From assembly GCF_040822065.1 (NCBI RefSeq), contig NZ_CP162005.1, positions 2,294,001 through 2,358,000 on the forward strand: DNA of 64,000 bases, in the 5' to 3' direction. The stretch comes from Pedobacter sp. WC2423. GTDB taxonomy: Bacteria > Bacteroidota > Bacteroidia > Sphingobacteriales > Sphingobacteriaceae. Below, one piece after another: positions 10,023 to 18,431 of this stretch; the stretch's first letter is position 1; each line of letters opens with the position of its first letter. Both the position numbers and the translations under genes were made by a program. Under the pieces are notes generated by a model, which saw only the letters and a program-made list of their open reading frames with translations, had not been told where the DNA came from and did not search any database.

Positions 10023-10283
10023 TCAATACAAGTTTATATTATCACGATCTAATATTAAAAGAGCGACTGAATTATCTTTATATATTCCGCATTCTATATC
10101 CTTTTTTTCAGAGATAATTTCCTTAGCAAATTTGATAGCATATTCTATATTATCAAAAATTACAAAAACTTCCTGATCCGGCATAGTCGCATAAACATAA
10201 TTCTTATCTAGTACAATACCCGTATTAATATCTGCTCTCAATAATGCGACTTGCTCAGCTTTTAGTAATGGAAATTCCTCCAT
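10023..10283 (-). CDS. Hypothetical protein, 86 aa
   Basis: Small soluble, mildly acidic protein with alternating strand-helix pattern (EVFVIFDNIEYAIKFAKEII, then short strand ALLILDRD at the end). I do not recognise the family. It has no signal peptide or membrane segment. It lies at the edge of the accessory region, next to the hairpin split by the IS21 element, and reads in the same direction as the toxin array. It could be a last immunity-type gene of the array, but nothing in it proves that. Confidence 0.6.
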   Translation of the reverse strand: MEEFPLLKAEQVALLRADINTGIVLDKNYVYATMPDQEVFVIFDNIEYAIKFAKEIISEKKDIECGIYKDNSVALLILDRDNINLY

Positions 10284-10350
10284 ATGATTATTAAATTAAG
10301 ATCTTGTAAGTACATTTTGGTACAAAATACAACAACAGCCGATAATGAGT

Positions 10351-10383
10351 CCAATGTAATTCTGAACAAATTGCGTTCAGAAT
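10351..10383. repeat. Left part of a 17-bp hairpin interrupted by the IS element
   Basis: CCAATGTAATTCTGAAC (10351-10367), a 7-base loop, and the first nine bases of the right arm (10375-10383). The remaining eight bases, TACATTGG, are at 12944-12951. Removing the insertion and one target copy restores a perfect 17-bp stem. Confidence 0.85.
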
Positions 10384-10480
10384 TGTAATCGGTAAATAGC
10401 AATGCACAGAAAATGGCAAATAAGAATGCACAACTTTTGGCAACAATAGTGCACAGTTTTACAAAAGTATATATCCCAGT

Positions 10481-11230
10481 TTAAGTTTCAAAAATAGTTT
10501 TTCTATTCTCCATTCTGTAGCTTTTTCCAGCGAGGTTAATGACTTCACATCTGAAGAGTAAGCGATCAAGTAATGCGGTTGCCAGCACTTCGTCATCAAG
10601 CATTTTAGCCCAATCTGCAGGCATCTTATTGGTGGTAATAATAAATGAAGTATTCTCATACAATTGATTGATAAAGTTGAACAGATTAATTGCCTGGGCT
10701 TTTTCTACCGGAAAGAGCATAATATCATCAATGATAATTAGATTGGCCTTGGCGAGCCTCTTATAATCTGCCATTGCAGCTCTGGAAAAGTCCTTCATGC
10801 GAAGTATATTCAGGATATCATCCATTGTTCTGAAATAAGCTTTATAGCCTTTTTCTATTGCCTGTGCACAAAGTCCGGCTGCAAAAAAAGTCTTTCCTAC
10901 CCCTGAAGGGCCGAGCAACATAATATTATAGATTTGATCCAGCCAGTCCATTTCCTTCAACGTATTTATTTTTTGCAGAGAGAGCCCGTTTTGATCCCGT
11001 ATTTCATATTGGTCAAGGCTGCATTTCGCGGGCAATTGCGCAGTTTTAAGTAATCTTTCTTTGGCCTGCTGCTCTCTGTGCAGGGATTCCTGTTCAAAAA
11101 GCTCAATTAGAAAACCCATGTAACTGAGTTGCTTGTTTTCGGCTATTTTAACCATCTGTTCTATTTTTACGGCCATTCCTGTAATCTTATACTGGCGGCA
11201 GTATTGATCAATCTGTTGTTTTTGGTTCAT
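10481..11230 (-). CDS. istB: IS21-like element helper ATPase IstB
   Basis: 249-residue AAA+ ATPase of the DnaC/IstB family. Walker A GPSGVGKT is at residues 107-114, and Walker B LIIIDD follows in the middle of the protein; the sensor-like TTNKMPADWAK is also present. In IS21 elements IstB forms a filament on target DNA and guides the IstA transposase. The start is five bases after the istA stop, so translation is probably coupled. No disruption seen. Confidence 0.95.
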   Translation of the reverse strand: MNQKQQIDQYCRQYKITGMAVKIEQMVKIAENKQLSYMGFLIELFEQESLHREQQAKERLLKTAQLPAKCSLDQYEIRDQNGLSLQKINTLKEMDWLDQIYNIMLLGPSGVGKTFFAAGLCAQAIEKGYKAYFRTMDDILNILRMKDFSRAAMADYKRLAKANLIIIDDIMLFPVEKAQAINLFNFINQLYENTSFIITTNKMPADWAKMLDDEVLATALLDRLLFRCEVINLAGKSYRMENRKTIFET

Positions 11231-11234
11231 ATGA

Positions 11235-12800
11235 TTAATTAAGTTGATTCAGGATTTGCTGATAGTCATCAATTCTACTTACCTGGGGCTGTAGCAAAGC
11301 TTGCGGTGGATAAGACCCGTTCAAGGGGTTTAACCCTGTTGGGGTGACTGCTACCGGGATGGCCTGTTGCTTAAACTTTGAGATCAGTGCCTTAAAGTCA
11401 TTGGCACTGTTTACGCCTTGCTGCAGGCAGAAGAGTAATCCTTTTTCAATCAGCTGATGGTCGTTACTGGTAATGACCTCACGGAGCAGGATCAACTGAT
11501 CACGCAGATACCGGGGCTTATCAGCGCGAATGGCGCTAATGAAGCGGCGCAAATTATCTCCGTCACTGATCAGCTTACAGACTTCAGCCGTCATTTCTGC
11601 CAGGGCTGCACTTTTATCCCTTTTGTGATCAGTATTGATGATCTTTAGGCCAATCCCTTCAGCGACCGCGTGCCTGCATAATTCTCTCTGACCTGGTCCA
11701 CAGATAACCAGATATCCATTTTCAAAACTAACAGCTATCTGACTTCCCCGGCCGGTATAGGTTCCAAGGGGCAATGAATAAAGATTACTTTTCCAGGAAA
11801 TCATGTTATCTTTTCTCACTGAATATAATACCGGAGCTGGCCCGGTATCAGCGATAGGCTCAAAAGGCCTGAGAAAGTCCTGTTCAATCTGCCACTCATT
11901 CAAAGGGGATTTCTTAGTCAGGGCATGATCCAGTCTGTTGGCAGTGCGTTCCAGCCATTTTAATCCATCTTCATTTAGTGTTTCCAGGTCGTGGAAGGCG
12001 CGGTTATAAAGGAAGTTCTGTTTAATATACTTCACCACGTTCTCTATCTTGCCTTTACTTTCAGGATCTGCTTTTCTGCACATATGGACTTTAAACTTCC
12101 GGTCGCGCACATATGCTTTGAATTGCGCAGTCAGGATCAGTTCTCCATGGTTCTCATTGCTGATAAATACTTTATCCTGGTCGTAAACCAAAGTATCAGG
12201 TATGCCTTTGATATACTTAAAGGCACTTTCATGCGCAGTAATGGCGGTACTACTGGTGAATGGTTTACAGCTGAAACAAACGTATTTGAACCGGGAACGG
12301 GACAGCACAAGCGTGAAGAAATAGATCTTTACACGTTTTCCATCACCAGAACGCATATTATATTCTCCAAAATCTATCTGGCCCTGCATTCCATAAGCAG
12401 CGTCTTCAACTGCAGAATAATCCCGCAAGGGGCGCTCAAAAGGCAGGTGATGCTGATGACGAACCCACTTTACAAAATTGAAAATAGTTTTCTGGTTAAC
12501 CTGTGGAAACTCGGCATGGTGTTCTTTTAACCAATCATGCATCTGAGCGGCAGAGGTATCACGGTACAGTTCCAGCCGCTCATGAACGAAAGTTTCGTAG
12601 GGTAAAAGCAGCTTTCCCCGCGTACTTTGGGACTTCAGGAAGGATTCAAATTCCTCATCCTCCATATCCAGATACTTTTTTACTGTCCGGCGATTGCAAT
12701 CCAGGGCTTTGCTAATCTGAGAAATCGAACGACCGTCAAGGTGCATTCGTTTAATATCATAATACATCATAAATTTGCGTAAGAATGCGTTCATCTTCAT
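11235..12800 (-). CDS. istA: IS21 family transposase IstA
   Basis: 521-residue DDE transposase. An N-terminal helix-turn-helix (residues about 14-45, 'RSISQISKALDCNRRTVKKY') is followed by an rve-type integrase core with D143 (GQIDFGEY), D207 (VYDQDK) and E253 (ESKGKIENVV). The C-terminal part carries a Mu-transposase-like beta-barrel domain. Length is normal and all three catalytic residues are present, so the element may still be able to move. Confidence 0.95.
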   Translation of the reverse strand: MKMNAFLRKFMMYYDIKRMHLDGRSISQISKALDCNRRTVKKYLDMEDEEFESFLKSQSTRGKLLLPYETFVHERLELYRDTSAAQMHDWLKEHHAEFPQVNQKTIFNFVKWVRHQHHLPFERPLRDYSAVEDAAYGMQGQIDFGEYNMRSGDGKRVKIYFFTLVLSRSRFKYVCFSCKPFTSSTAITAHESAFKYIKGIPDTLVYDQDKVFISNENHGELILTAQFKAYVRDRKFKVHMCRKADPESKGKIENVVKYIKQNFLYNRAFHDLETLNEDGLKWLERTANRLDHALTKKSPLNEWQIEQDFLRPFEPIADTGPAPVLYSVRKDNMISWKSNLYSLPLGTYTGRGSQIAVSFENGYLVICGPGQRELCRHAVAEGIGLKIINTDHKRDKSAALAEMTAEVCKLISDGDNLRRFISAIRADKPRYLRDQLILLREVITSNDHQLIEKGLLFCLQQGVNSANDFKALISKFKQQAIPVAVTPTGLNPLNGSYPPQALLQPQVSRIDDYQQILNQLN

Positions 12801-12936
12801 CAGTTTTCGTAGACCAATGAAGTTCGTATTTAAACGGCGGGGTATAAAAACTCCGTCGTTTTTTTGTGCACTCTTGTTGCCATTTTCTGTGTATTTCTAT
12901 TTGCCGATTTCTGTGCAGTTTTAATTACCGACTACA

Positions 12937-12951
12937 TCAGAATTACATTGG
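12937..12951. repeat. Target-site duplication and displaced right arm of the split hairpin
   Basis: TCAGAAT at 12937-12943 repeats 10377-10383, and TACATTGG at 12944-12951 completes the hairpin arm begun at 10375. Confidence 0.85.
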
Positions 12952-12978
12952 CTTGATAAAATAGCTTAATATACACTC

Positions 12979-13425
12979 TTAATAATGTCTGATCTGCTGT
13001 CTTAACCATAATACAAGAACAAATAATGCCATCGAACAGATAAAATAGATGATTACAAATAATCTACTTAAATATCTTTGTCTGGATGATTCATTCTGAA
13101 ATTGTTTCATGATCATTTCATGAGACTTTAACTTTTTAAAATAATAATAGAATAACGCAAAAAGTGGAAGAATTATTAAGACAGGCAAAAACCACTTTAT
13201 TCCAGAGCCAACAGGCAAAGTTATTTTTATTCCAAATCCTACAGAAAAAATTAAGTTCAGCAGCGTCAATACATTAAAAAAAGCAAAAATGATAATTAAT
13301 GCAAAAGTCTGGAAAAATGGAATCGAACTCCCATTTAAAAAACAACTAAATACTCTATAATAATAATATCTAAAAAGTCTCATTGGGGCAGTATTACAGT
13401 TAGTAAACCTACATATTTTCATCAA
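12979..13425 (-). CDS. Small integral membrane protein, unknown function
   Basis: 148 residues with three hydrophobic segments (about 38-60, 72-92 and 124-142) and a basic linker between the second and third. An internal Met at residue 16 (MRLFRYYYYRVFSCFLNG) is a plausible alternative start, since the aromatic YYRVFSCFLNG block resembles the beginning of small membrane proteins I associate with Bacteroidota Rhs loci. Position at the downstream end of the toxin array makes an immunity-type role possible, but no toxin partner is next to it. Function not assigned. Confidence 0.6.
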   Translation of the reverse strand: MMKICRFTNCNTAPMRLFRYYYYRVFSCFLNGSSIPFFQTFALIIIFAFFNVLTLLNLIFSVGFGIKITLPVGSGIKWFLPVLIILPLFALFYYYFKKLKSHEMIMKQFQNESSRQRYLSRLFVIIYFICSMALFVLVLWLRQQIRHY

Positions 13426-13524
13426 GACCGAAACTTATATCGCTTATTAAGGTTTTCCGATGTTACAATCCTACACTCCATATGGTAATGAAAATAATGA
13501 TTGGCAATCTATATATAAGTGAGT

Positions 13525-13597
13525 CGTTTTACCTTGTAAAACTAAGGTCTCTGGTCTATTCTCTTCCTTCAGGTTCTTTAGCCTTTAATTTTATTCA
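13525..13597 (-). pseudogene. Fossil of a lipoprotein immunity gene
   Basis: On the minus strand this stretch can be read as ELKAKE...PETLVLQGK with shifts, matching ELKAKIAKELGKEYVPDTIVLQGK of the intact lipoprotein gene at 15081-15584. It is a decayed paralogue. The rest of 13426-13760 contains no other convincing gene apart from the short conserved plus-strand frame in the duplicated module. Confidence 0.55.
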
Positions 13598-13760
13598 TTC
13601 GTATTCACGATAATCAACCGGGAAATGGGAAAGCCTAAAAAAGCAGAGAATTTAATCTTTTGTTTAAATAACCACCGATACAAACAGCTATAATATTATA
13701 AAGTCTATAATTTATATGTCTTTAATTTTCATCGGCAGTATTTGGCATATATAAATAAAA

Positions 13761-14228
13761 CTACCTTTTTTTAGATTTCATTAACTTTTGTAATGTCTTA
13801 ACATCAGTTATGTCCTGTCTGCGCCCGGAGACTTGTTTATTTTTCACGAGATCATTAAGGCCGATATAGTTGATGATAAGATCATTCTCGAGTTCTATCT
13901 TTTCCATATTTAGAACCGCCTCACTAAACTTAACTCCATCAATAAGGTTCAGCACATCAATCCGTAATGGTGGATATCCAATCTGGCTAATTAAACCTTC
14001 GGTTAAAAAATCTTCCTTTTGGAATCCAAGAGATTGCAACCCAAAATCATTTACAACTTTGAGCATTCGATTTGCATTTTCTTCAGATACATTGATCCAA
14101 ATATCGAGGTCACCTGTGTGACGAGGCTTACCATGAAATGCCAGTGCATAGCCTCCCACAACCATGTACTCAACATCGTATTGGTTTAACAATTTAACAA
14201 AATCTTCAAAATCTTCAGCTAACGTCAT
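13761..14228 (-). CDS. Nucleotidyltransferase-fold protein, copy 1
   Basis: 155-residue minimal nucleotidyltransferase of the AbiEii/DUF6036-like type. The motif VVGGYALAFHG (residues 23-33) is followed by RHTGDLDIWI (36-45), the GG...DxD pattern that binds metal and nucleotide. A later R-x-D-V-L (IDVLNLI) supplies the third acidic position. It overlaps by four bases (ATGA) the gene upstream, so the two are translated together. Differs from copy 2 at six of 155 residues. Similar proteins act as toxins or antitoxins that modify RNA or proteins; target unknown here. Confidence 0.78.
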   Translation of the reverse strand: MTLAEDFEDFVKLLNQYDVEYMVVGGYALAFHGKPRHTGDLDIWINVSEENANRMLKVVNDFGLQSLGFQKEDFLTEGLISQIGYPPLRIDVLNLIDGVKFSEAVLNMEKIELENDLIINYIGLNDLVKNKQVSGRRQDITDVKTLQKLMKSKKR

Positions 14229-14656
14229 GCGTCCATTCTTTTCTTTACCAGCTTAGTTTTATCCATTCTTTGCCCCTTTGTTAAAGATTGAGAAATGATG
14301 TGAGTAACTGCAGCAGCACGCTCTTTTACCGGTCGGCCCAACCAATATTTCAGATCATGTTGTTCATCATTGGCATCTTTCATCATAACCCTTCTTAGTA
14401 CAGGTACTATTTTTCTAATTCGGGGTTCAGAAACAGGCTTAGGCTTTAAAATAATATTTTTACGCTCTATTCGTATTTCCTGATTTTCATAAGCGACTTT
14501 AGCCTTACTCAAATAATTACTTATAGTATTGTAATTAAACTGCGGATAGCTTAAACAAAAGTTTTTTAAATTAGAAAATACTTCAAAAGGATTCTCTGTA
14601 TTATTTTTCCAAAAAACTACGATTACTCTTTTCCCCTGAATACTTAGCCTTTCCAT
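14225..14656 (-). CDS. Nucleotidyltransferase partner protein, copy 1
   Basis: 143-residue basic protein in two parts. The N-terminal half (VVFWKNNTENPFEVFSNLKN... to about residue 70) looks like a small helical, possibly DNA-binding unit. The C-terminal half carries DEQHDLKYWLGRPVKERAAAV, a block I associate with genes placed just before nucleotidyltransferases. It overlaps the nucleotidyltransferase gene by four bases and precedes it, as antitoxin or adaptor genes often do. Differs from copy 2 at seven residues. A -7-like TATATTTG lies only four bases before the ATG. Function inferred from context only. Confidence 0.7.
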   Translation of the reverse strand: MERLSIQGKRVIVVFWKNNTENPFEVFSNLKNFCLSYPQFNYNTISNYLSKAKVAYENQEIRIERKNIILKPKPVSEPRIRKIVPVLRRVMMKDANDEQHDLKYWLGRPVKERAAAVTHIISQSLTKGQRMDKTKLVKKRMDA

Positions 14657-14771
14657 ATATCAAATATAACAAACATCATGACAATATTAGTCATAAGAAG
14701 ATAAAATTGTCCCGCCTGTCCCCTTATAATTCTTAACCCACTCACTCAAAAAGCCATTAAAAACAACAGGC

Positions 14772-14796
14772 CCTCTCTAGGTTATGTAGAGAGGGA
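14772..14796. repeat. CCCTCTCT/AGAGAGGG hairpin, copy 1
   Basis: Eight-bp stem with a nine-base loop, upstream of the partner gene. An identical hairpin is at 19608-19632 in the second module copy. Possible terminator or leader structure. Confidence 0.6.
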
Positions 14797-14832
14797 TGCA
14801 AATGCCAGAAAAGCTTATGGACAGTAAACAGC

Positions 14833-14860
14833 AAAGCCCAGCTTTAATTGGCTGGACTTT
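14833..14860 (-). terminator. Hairpin terminator after the M91/lipoprotein cassette
   Basis: AAAGCCCAGC (14833-14842) pairs with GCTGGACTTT (14851-14860); the one mismatch becomes a G-U pair in minus-strand RNA. Confidence 0.6.
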
Positions 14861-14869
14861 GACTATTAC

Positions 14870-15055
14870 CTACGTTATGGTCTGACTATCTATAATCGAA
14901 TCAATATTACCATCATATTTTGAAGCCATAAGAATATCTCTAATCTCGGATGGCAGTTTACTAAACTTAAGAGGACTAACAGGCTTAGCAACTAAATGAT
15001 ATCGTGATTCTAAAAAACTATTTAATACAGTTTTATCAAAATTTAGTCTTGGCAA
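14870..15055 (-). pseudogene. Short hypothetical frame, probably the 3' tail of a lost gene
   Basis: 61 codons from a TTG; the same frame stays open further upstream (WKDRSLTFGFIVLP...) and overlaps the end of the lipoprotein gene in another frame, with no convincing start. This pattern suggests the C-terminal tail of a displaced gene rather than a complete small gene. Composition is unremarkable and I do not recognise it. Confidence 0.35.
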
Positions 15056-15080
15056 AACGATAAAACCAAATGTAAGTGAT

Positions 15081-15584
15081 CTATCTTTCCATAAATGACT
15101 TTAATATTTTTTCGAATTCGCTCCTTCGATTTTCTGGGACATTCACATAGCCTATACTTAAATAGCCCTTTCTAATATCTTTCCAATATAAACCATTGAC
15201 CATTTTCCCTTGTAAAACTATAGTATCTGGCACATATTCTTTGCCTAACTCTTTAGCTATTTTAGCCTTTAATTCTAGTCCCTCAAACCGCTTATTAGCA
15301 ATGCTATCGCCCAATGAGACAATATTATCATAGTTTAATATGCTACTTCCAAAGTCTGAGATATACACTTTAGAGGAATCTGAATAGATATATTGCTTTT
15401 CCAATTCATTATGACCTCCAACTAAAGTTACAAGCTTATAACCCCTAGGTACCGTCATAGAATATATATCTTTTTTTACAGATCCTTCTATTTTATTTCT
15501 CTTATACTGTATCGCAGTCATTTCTTGACTACTTGCACAGGACACAATAAAAGAAAGTAATATTATATAAATTATACTTTTCAT
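15081..15584 (-). CDS. Lipoprotein, probable immunity protein to the M91-type toxin
   Basis: 167 residues. The N-terminus is a lipoprotein signal peptide (MKSIIYIILLSFIVSC, lipobox around Cys16). The rest is a soluble domain with no motif I recognise. It starts four bases after the toxin stop, the usual spacing for a toxin-immunity pair. A membrane-anchored periplasmic location would suit protection against a protease delivered into the periplasm; that is inference. A decayed relative is at 13525-13597. Confidence 0.7.
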   Translation of the reverse strand: MKSIIYIILLSFIVSCASSQEMTAIQYKRNKIEGSVKKDIYSMTVPRGYKLVTLVGGHNELEKQYIYSDSSKVYISDFGSSILNYDNIVSLGDSIANKRFEGLELKAKIAKELGKEYVPDTIVLQGKMVNGLYWKDIRKGYLSIGYVNVPENRRSEFEKILKSFMER

Positions 15585-15587
15585 ATC

Positions 15588-16429
15588 TTATGGTTTATAT
15601 CCAACTGGAAGAATAGGTTGATTTGCAGAAGTAATCATTCTGATCCCGCTACCTCCTATATAAGCTCCCGATGGATCTACACTTTTAATGTAATGAGTTC
15701 TTAGAGGCTGTCCCATTTGTCCCCTTAGCACATTTTCCCTATAAACAGCTTGCCATTCGCTTCCTTTAATTCCATCCTGCATCCTGTCATTTAACATACC
15801 TCTATTTGCATCCAATCCATGAAACATTTCATGCGCCAAATCGGTAGTACTATTTGTTCGACCGCCATCTGTAGTAGGAAGCATTGAACCTGATGGATCC
15901 CAAGAAACATTACCACCAGAACCACCCTCTAAGCTTAAGCCAGCACCTGTTATTGCCTGAAGAGCTCCAGCTTGAGACGGGTCTGTTTGTAATTGGTTTG
16001 CATAGCCTTTAAACACACTATTTTCCTTAAATTTGCTATCTCCCTTAACAATACTGAAGTTATTCGTTGACCCTTCAAGTTCAGAAATCATTGCAGCGCC
16101 TTCCTTCCAGTACTAATCTCACTCAGAGATTTTATTGTCTGCTTTAAAAATCCTTTAACCTTTCCAGTATATTCAGAACCGTTCTGATATAACTTTCCAC
16201 TTTGATATAAGTAGTCCTGACCATTGTGGCTTATACGCAGGGAATCTCCGTTAATATCAATATTAAGAACTGGATTATTTGCTCCATATTGATAAGGATT
16301 CAGATTAACATATTTATCTGCAAACCTGTCTATCGTATTGAAACGCCCAATCACCGGGTCATAAAACCTAGCGCCGTAATCGTACTCCCTTACGCAACTT
16401 TTTTTAGGTTTGCGGGATTTGCTGGCCAA
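15588..16429 (-). pseudogene. Orphan Rhs core end fused to M91-type zinc protease toxin, frameshifted
   Basis: The first frame (16088-16429, TTG start) has the Rhs core end [21 protein letters not shown] and the spacer IDINGD, then ends in TGA at 16088-16090. The second frame (15588-16091) continues with the toxin, whose zincin motif HEMFH is 87-91 residues from its ATG, in a context (LAHEMFHGLDANRG) like M91 (NleD-like) peptidases. The two overlap as ATGA. Because [12 protein letters not shown]...ISELEGSTNNF would be continuous in one frame in relatives, I read this as a one-base indel. No YD repeats precede it. It is an orphan tip with its immunity gene next to it. Confidence 0.78.
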
Positions 16430-16613
16430 ACTTTTTCAGTGTTATAAAGAACTTTCTTTTCCCGTAAAGTTAGTGCTTTATTTGAGTTTACTGATTAGAC
16501 TTGTCTGGCTTTTTTTGTTGGAGATTCGACTTTGAAGTGCGCAACTATGAACGTCAGTGCTGCATTCGTTAATGCATTTGTTACAGCATAGATAGCCCCC
16601 GAAAGTAAAGCAG
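16376..16613. repeat. ~240-bp leader repeat upstream of tip D (matches 22546-22786)
   Basis: Shares long blocks with 22546-22786, from the Rhs core junction through CTTTCCCGTAAAGTTAGTGC-like sequence to CCCGAAAGTAAAGCAG. On the minus strand a trace of the Rhs motif NFTGKE is readable, interrupted by stops. The rest of 16614-16680 shows nothing recognisable. Confidence 0.75.
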
Positions 16614-16680
16614 CACATCTTTCAATATATGGATATGATCATCGGGATTACAAAACAAAGAAAACTTATAATGCTAAATA

Positions 16681-16762
16681 ACAACAAAGCCCGTGATCTT
16701 AGACTGCCCTCAAATAGTGTCTAACTTTTTTGGGGGCAGTCTAAGATCACGGACTTTGTTGT
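16681..16762 (-). terminator. 29-bp stem hairpin after the SUFU immunity gene
   Basis: 16681-16709 pairs with 16734-16762; the single mismatch is a G-U wobble in minus-strand RNA. The loop is 24 bases. It directly follows the immunity gene stop. Confidence 0.75.
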
Positions 16763-16776
16763 TACATACTATGTAA

Positions 16777-17346
16777 TTAAACAATACTTCTTCTATTAGG
16801 ATCTAGATAGTTGAATTCATCAGTATCGAATTTATCTTCCAATGCTTCTAACCCATACTCTTTTTTATATTCCACTTCTGTTTTGGTTATTGGTATAAGC
16901 CAATAAAAATGTATTTCCCTATTATCACCCCAACTCATGAGTTCCAAATTCGGCCCGTCTAAATATGGTAAAGAGACTAAGCCATATGATGATTCTGAAG
17001 AACCTTGCCAAGAGCGACCAAAATTCACTGTATGCCCCAAATCAAGATTAGCTTCTACATTATGATAATAACAAACTGAACTAAGAAGCTCAACAATTGA
17101 ATCATCTTGCACAGATGAGAACATATGCACTTCAATAGGTGAAACATGAGTATAAGTTGACATACCACATGTAGCATACGTCCACATTTCTCTTGATGAA
17201 TAAGGTCTATATTCTAATATAGAAAGGTGTGGCACTACCTCAATTATTGGTCCTTTCGACCACTTTCTTTCCTGAAAACCGTCACCCCAATTACTTGAAT
17301 AGTGATTCAAAATGTTACTCTTATATTCTTCAATGCTATAATTCAT
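16777..17346 (-). CDS. SUFU-family immunity protein
   Basis: Suppressor-of-fused domain protein of 189 residues. The block [20 protein letters not shown] followed by [10 protein letters not shown] matches the bacterial SUFU family, a common immunity protein for nuclease-type polymorphic toxins. I chose the ATG at 17344-17346 (MNYSIEEYK), which overlaps the toxin stop by 11 bases; a start further upstream at 17388 would overlap the toxin by 53 bases. Cytosolic, presumably binds and blocks the adjacent toxin. Confidence 0.85.
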   Translation of the reverse strand: MNYSIEEYKSNILNHYSSNWGDGFQERKWSKGPIIEVVPHLSILEYRPYSSREMWTYATCGMSTYTHVSPIEVHMFSSVQDDSIVELLSSVCYYHNVEANLDLGHTVNFGRSWQGSSESSYGLVSLPYLDGPNLELMSWGDNREIHFYWLIPITKTEVEYKKEYGLEALEDKFDTDEFNYLDPNRRSIV

Positions 17347-18040
17347 GCTTCTTCTTTTGATCCATTGAATATTTTTTTGCTCTGCCACCTTGACTATTCG
17401 ATTCAGCCCTACCTTGATTTTTCATTCTCGTTCTATCATTCGCACTACTTTTCCTCACTTCTGGTGTCATTTGATATCCTGGCTTTTCTCCAGTACTTGA
17501 ATCACCTTCATAATATCTTTTAACAAGTTCAGGCTCATGATCCACCACTTCACCTGGTTTTGTGTCTAACGCTTTTCTATCTGATTTCTTTGGAGTGTTC
17601 CCATAATGTTTTTTTCGATTATATGGCTCACTTGGCTTATTTACATCCTTTTTGTCAGAACTCGGTTCAACATTTTCACTTTTAGCAATAGCCTGGAGCT
17701 TAGGTTGAGAAACACTAGTATTATCCTGAGCAGAACTATAAAAACTACCATTATTTGAAATCTGCTTCGCTGAGCTAACAATCATGTACGTCGACACGGC
17801 GGCTAATGCAGTAGCAGCAACATAAGTTAACGCTTCCGTTGCAAATACAAAACATTGCGGACAATTACCATCCGGATCAGTTAAGTTAGTCGGATTATTC
17901 CAACCATATGCATACGGAGAAAGATGAATTTGATTAGGATGATCAGCCAGCTTATCAACCACGTTCCACCTTCCAATTACCGGATCATAGAACCTAGCGC
18001 CGTAATCGTACTCCTCTCTACTCAGACAATGTCTTCGAGG
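17336..18040 (-). CDS. Orphan Rhs core end with nuclease-like toxin domain (tip C)
   Basis: Open from just after the preceding immunity gene stop (TAG at 18041-18043, same frame). The core end [20 protein letters not shown] is followed by a short hydrophobic segment (about 25 residues, [17 protein letters not shown]), a low-complexity linker and a basic C-terminal domain with [19 protein letters not shown] and [11 protein letters not shown]. The D-H-E-P block resembles HNH/restriction-endonuclease-type toxin domains of Rhs proteins; the exact family is not certain. There is no ATG before the core and the first likely start is GTG at 17962, so it may be silent unless recombined onto a full Rhs gene. 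Confidence 0.75.
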   Translation of the reverse strand, partial: PRRHCLSREEYDYGARFYDPVIGRWNVVDKLADHPNQIHLSPYAYGWNNPTNLTDPDGNCPQCFVFATEALTYVAATALAAVSTYMIVSSAKQISNNGSFYSSAQDNTSVSQPKLQAIAKSENVEPSSDKKDVNKPSEPYNRKKHYGNTPKKSDRKALDTKPGEVVDHEPELVKRYYEGDSSTGEKPGYQMTPEVRKSSANDRTRMKNQGRAESNSQGGRAKKYSMDQKKKHEL

Positions 18041-18346
18041 CTATAAAGTAATAATTTCCACAACATAATAAGCAATTATACCTCCAGTGACTAAAGTTAT
18101 AAAACCATTTATATACCAAAATTTCTTAACCCATTTTTTAAAGAAAAACATATTGGATAAACTTATTAGAAACATCCCAAAAACTAGACCAATAATAGTG
18201 TATATACGTAATACAAATGGAACTTCGGAACTGGAACTAGAGCCTGCACTTAAAGCGGGTATAAATAATCCAAAAACTAAACACAGACCTATCCATAACA
18301 AAAACAAGCTTACAGGTCTAAATTTATTATTTAACGATTGCTCCAT
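18041..18346 (-). CDS. Small membrane protein, probable orphan immunity gene
   Basis: 101 residues, three hydrophobic segments (about 12-32, 45-68, 76-98). Its stop lies directly before tip C, in the place where each immunity gene of this array sits, but no toxin tip precedes it; the nucleotidyltransferase module is there instead. The simplest reading is a leftover immunity gene whose toxin was removed. It would protect against a membrane-acting or periplasmic toxin, by inference only. Confidence 0.6.
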   Translation of the reverse strand: MEQSLNNKFRPVSLFLLWIGLCLVFGLFIPALSAGSSSSSEVPFVLRIYTIIGLVFGMFLISLSNMFFFKKWVKKFWYINGFITLVTGGIIAYYVVEIITL

Positions 18347-18404
18347 TTATAACTAATTTTTAATAGTCTACTTCGCTGTTCATTGGCACTTCGAGTGCCT
18401 CCAA

Positions 18405-18431
18405 CTTGATATCGCATTTTGCGACATCAAG
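18405..18431. repeat. Hairpin with TATCGCATTTTGCGA core
   Basis: CTTGATaTCGCA - TTT - TGCGAcATCAAG, 11 of 12 bases paired. The same core occurs as a perfect palindrome inside the ORF6N gene at 23791-23815. A smaller inverted repeat (GGCACTTCGAGTGCC) is just to its left. Confidence 0.55.

Larger units (their letters stand above)
10384..12936 (-). mobile_element. IS21-family insertion sequence, apparently intact
   Basis: The ends are related inverted repeats: TGTAATCGGTAAAT at 10384 and, on the other strand, TGTAGTCGGTAATT ending at 12936, followed by internal copies of a GCACAGAAAATGGCAA-like motif on both sides, as is typical for IS21 multiple-terminal repeats. It carries istA and istB in the usual order, both complete. 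It is flanked by a 7-bp direct duplication TCAGAAT (10377-10383 and 12937-12943), which fits IS21 target duplications (4-8 bp). Confidence 0.92.
13614..14839. repeat. 1.23-kb module, copy 1 (matches 18451-19676)
   Basis: Shares both coding genes, the 3' flank and the upstream region with copy 2, starting at TCAACCGGGAAATGGG and ending at CAAAGCCC. Both copies are about 1226 bp. Scattered substitutions, mostly conservative at the protein level, show an old duplication with coding function kept. Confidence 0.9.
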
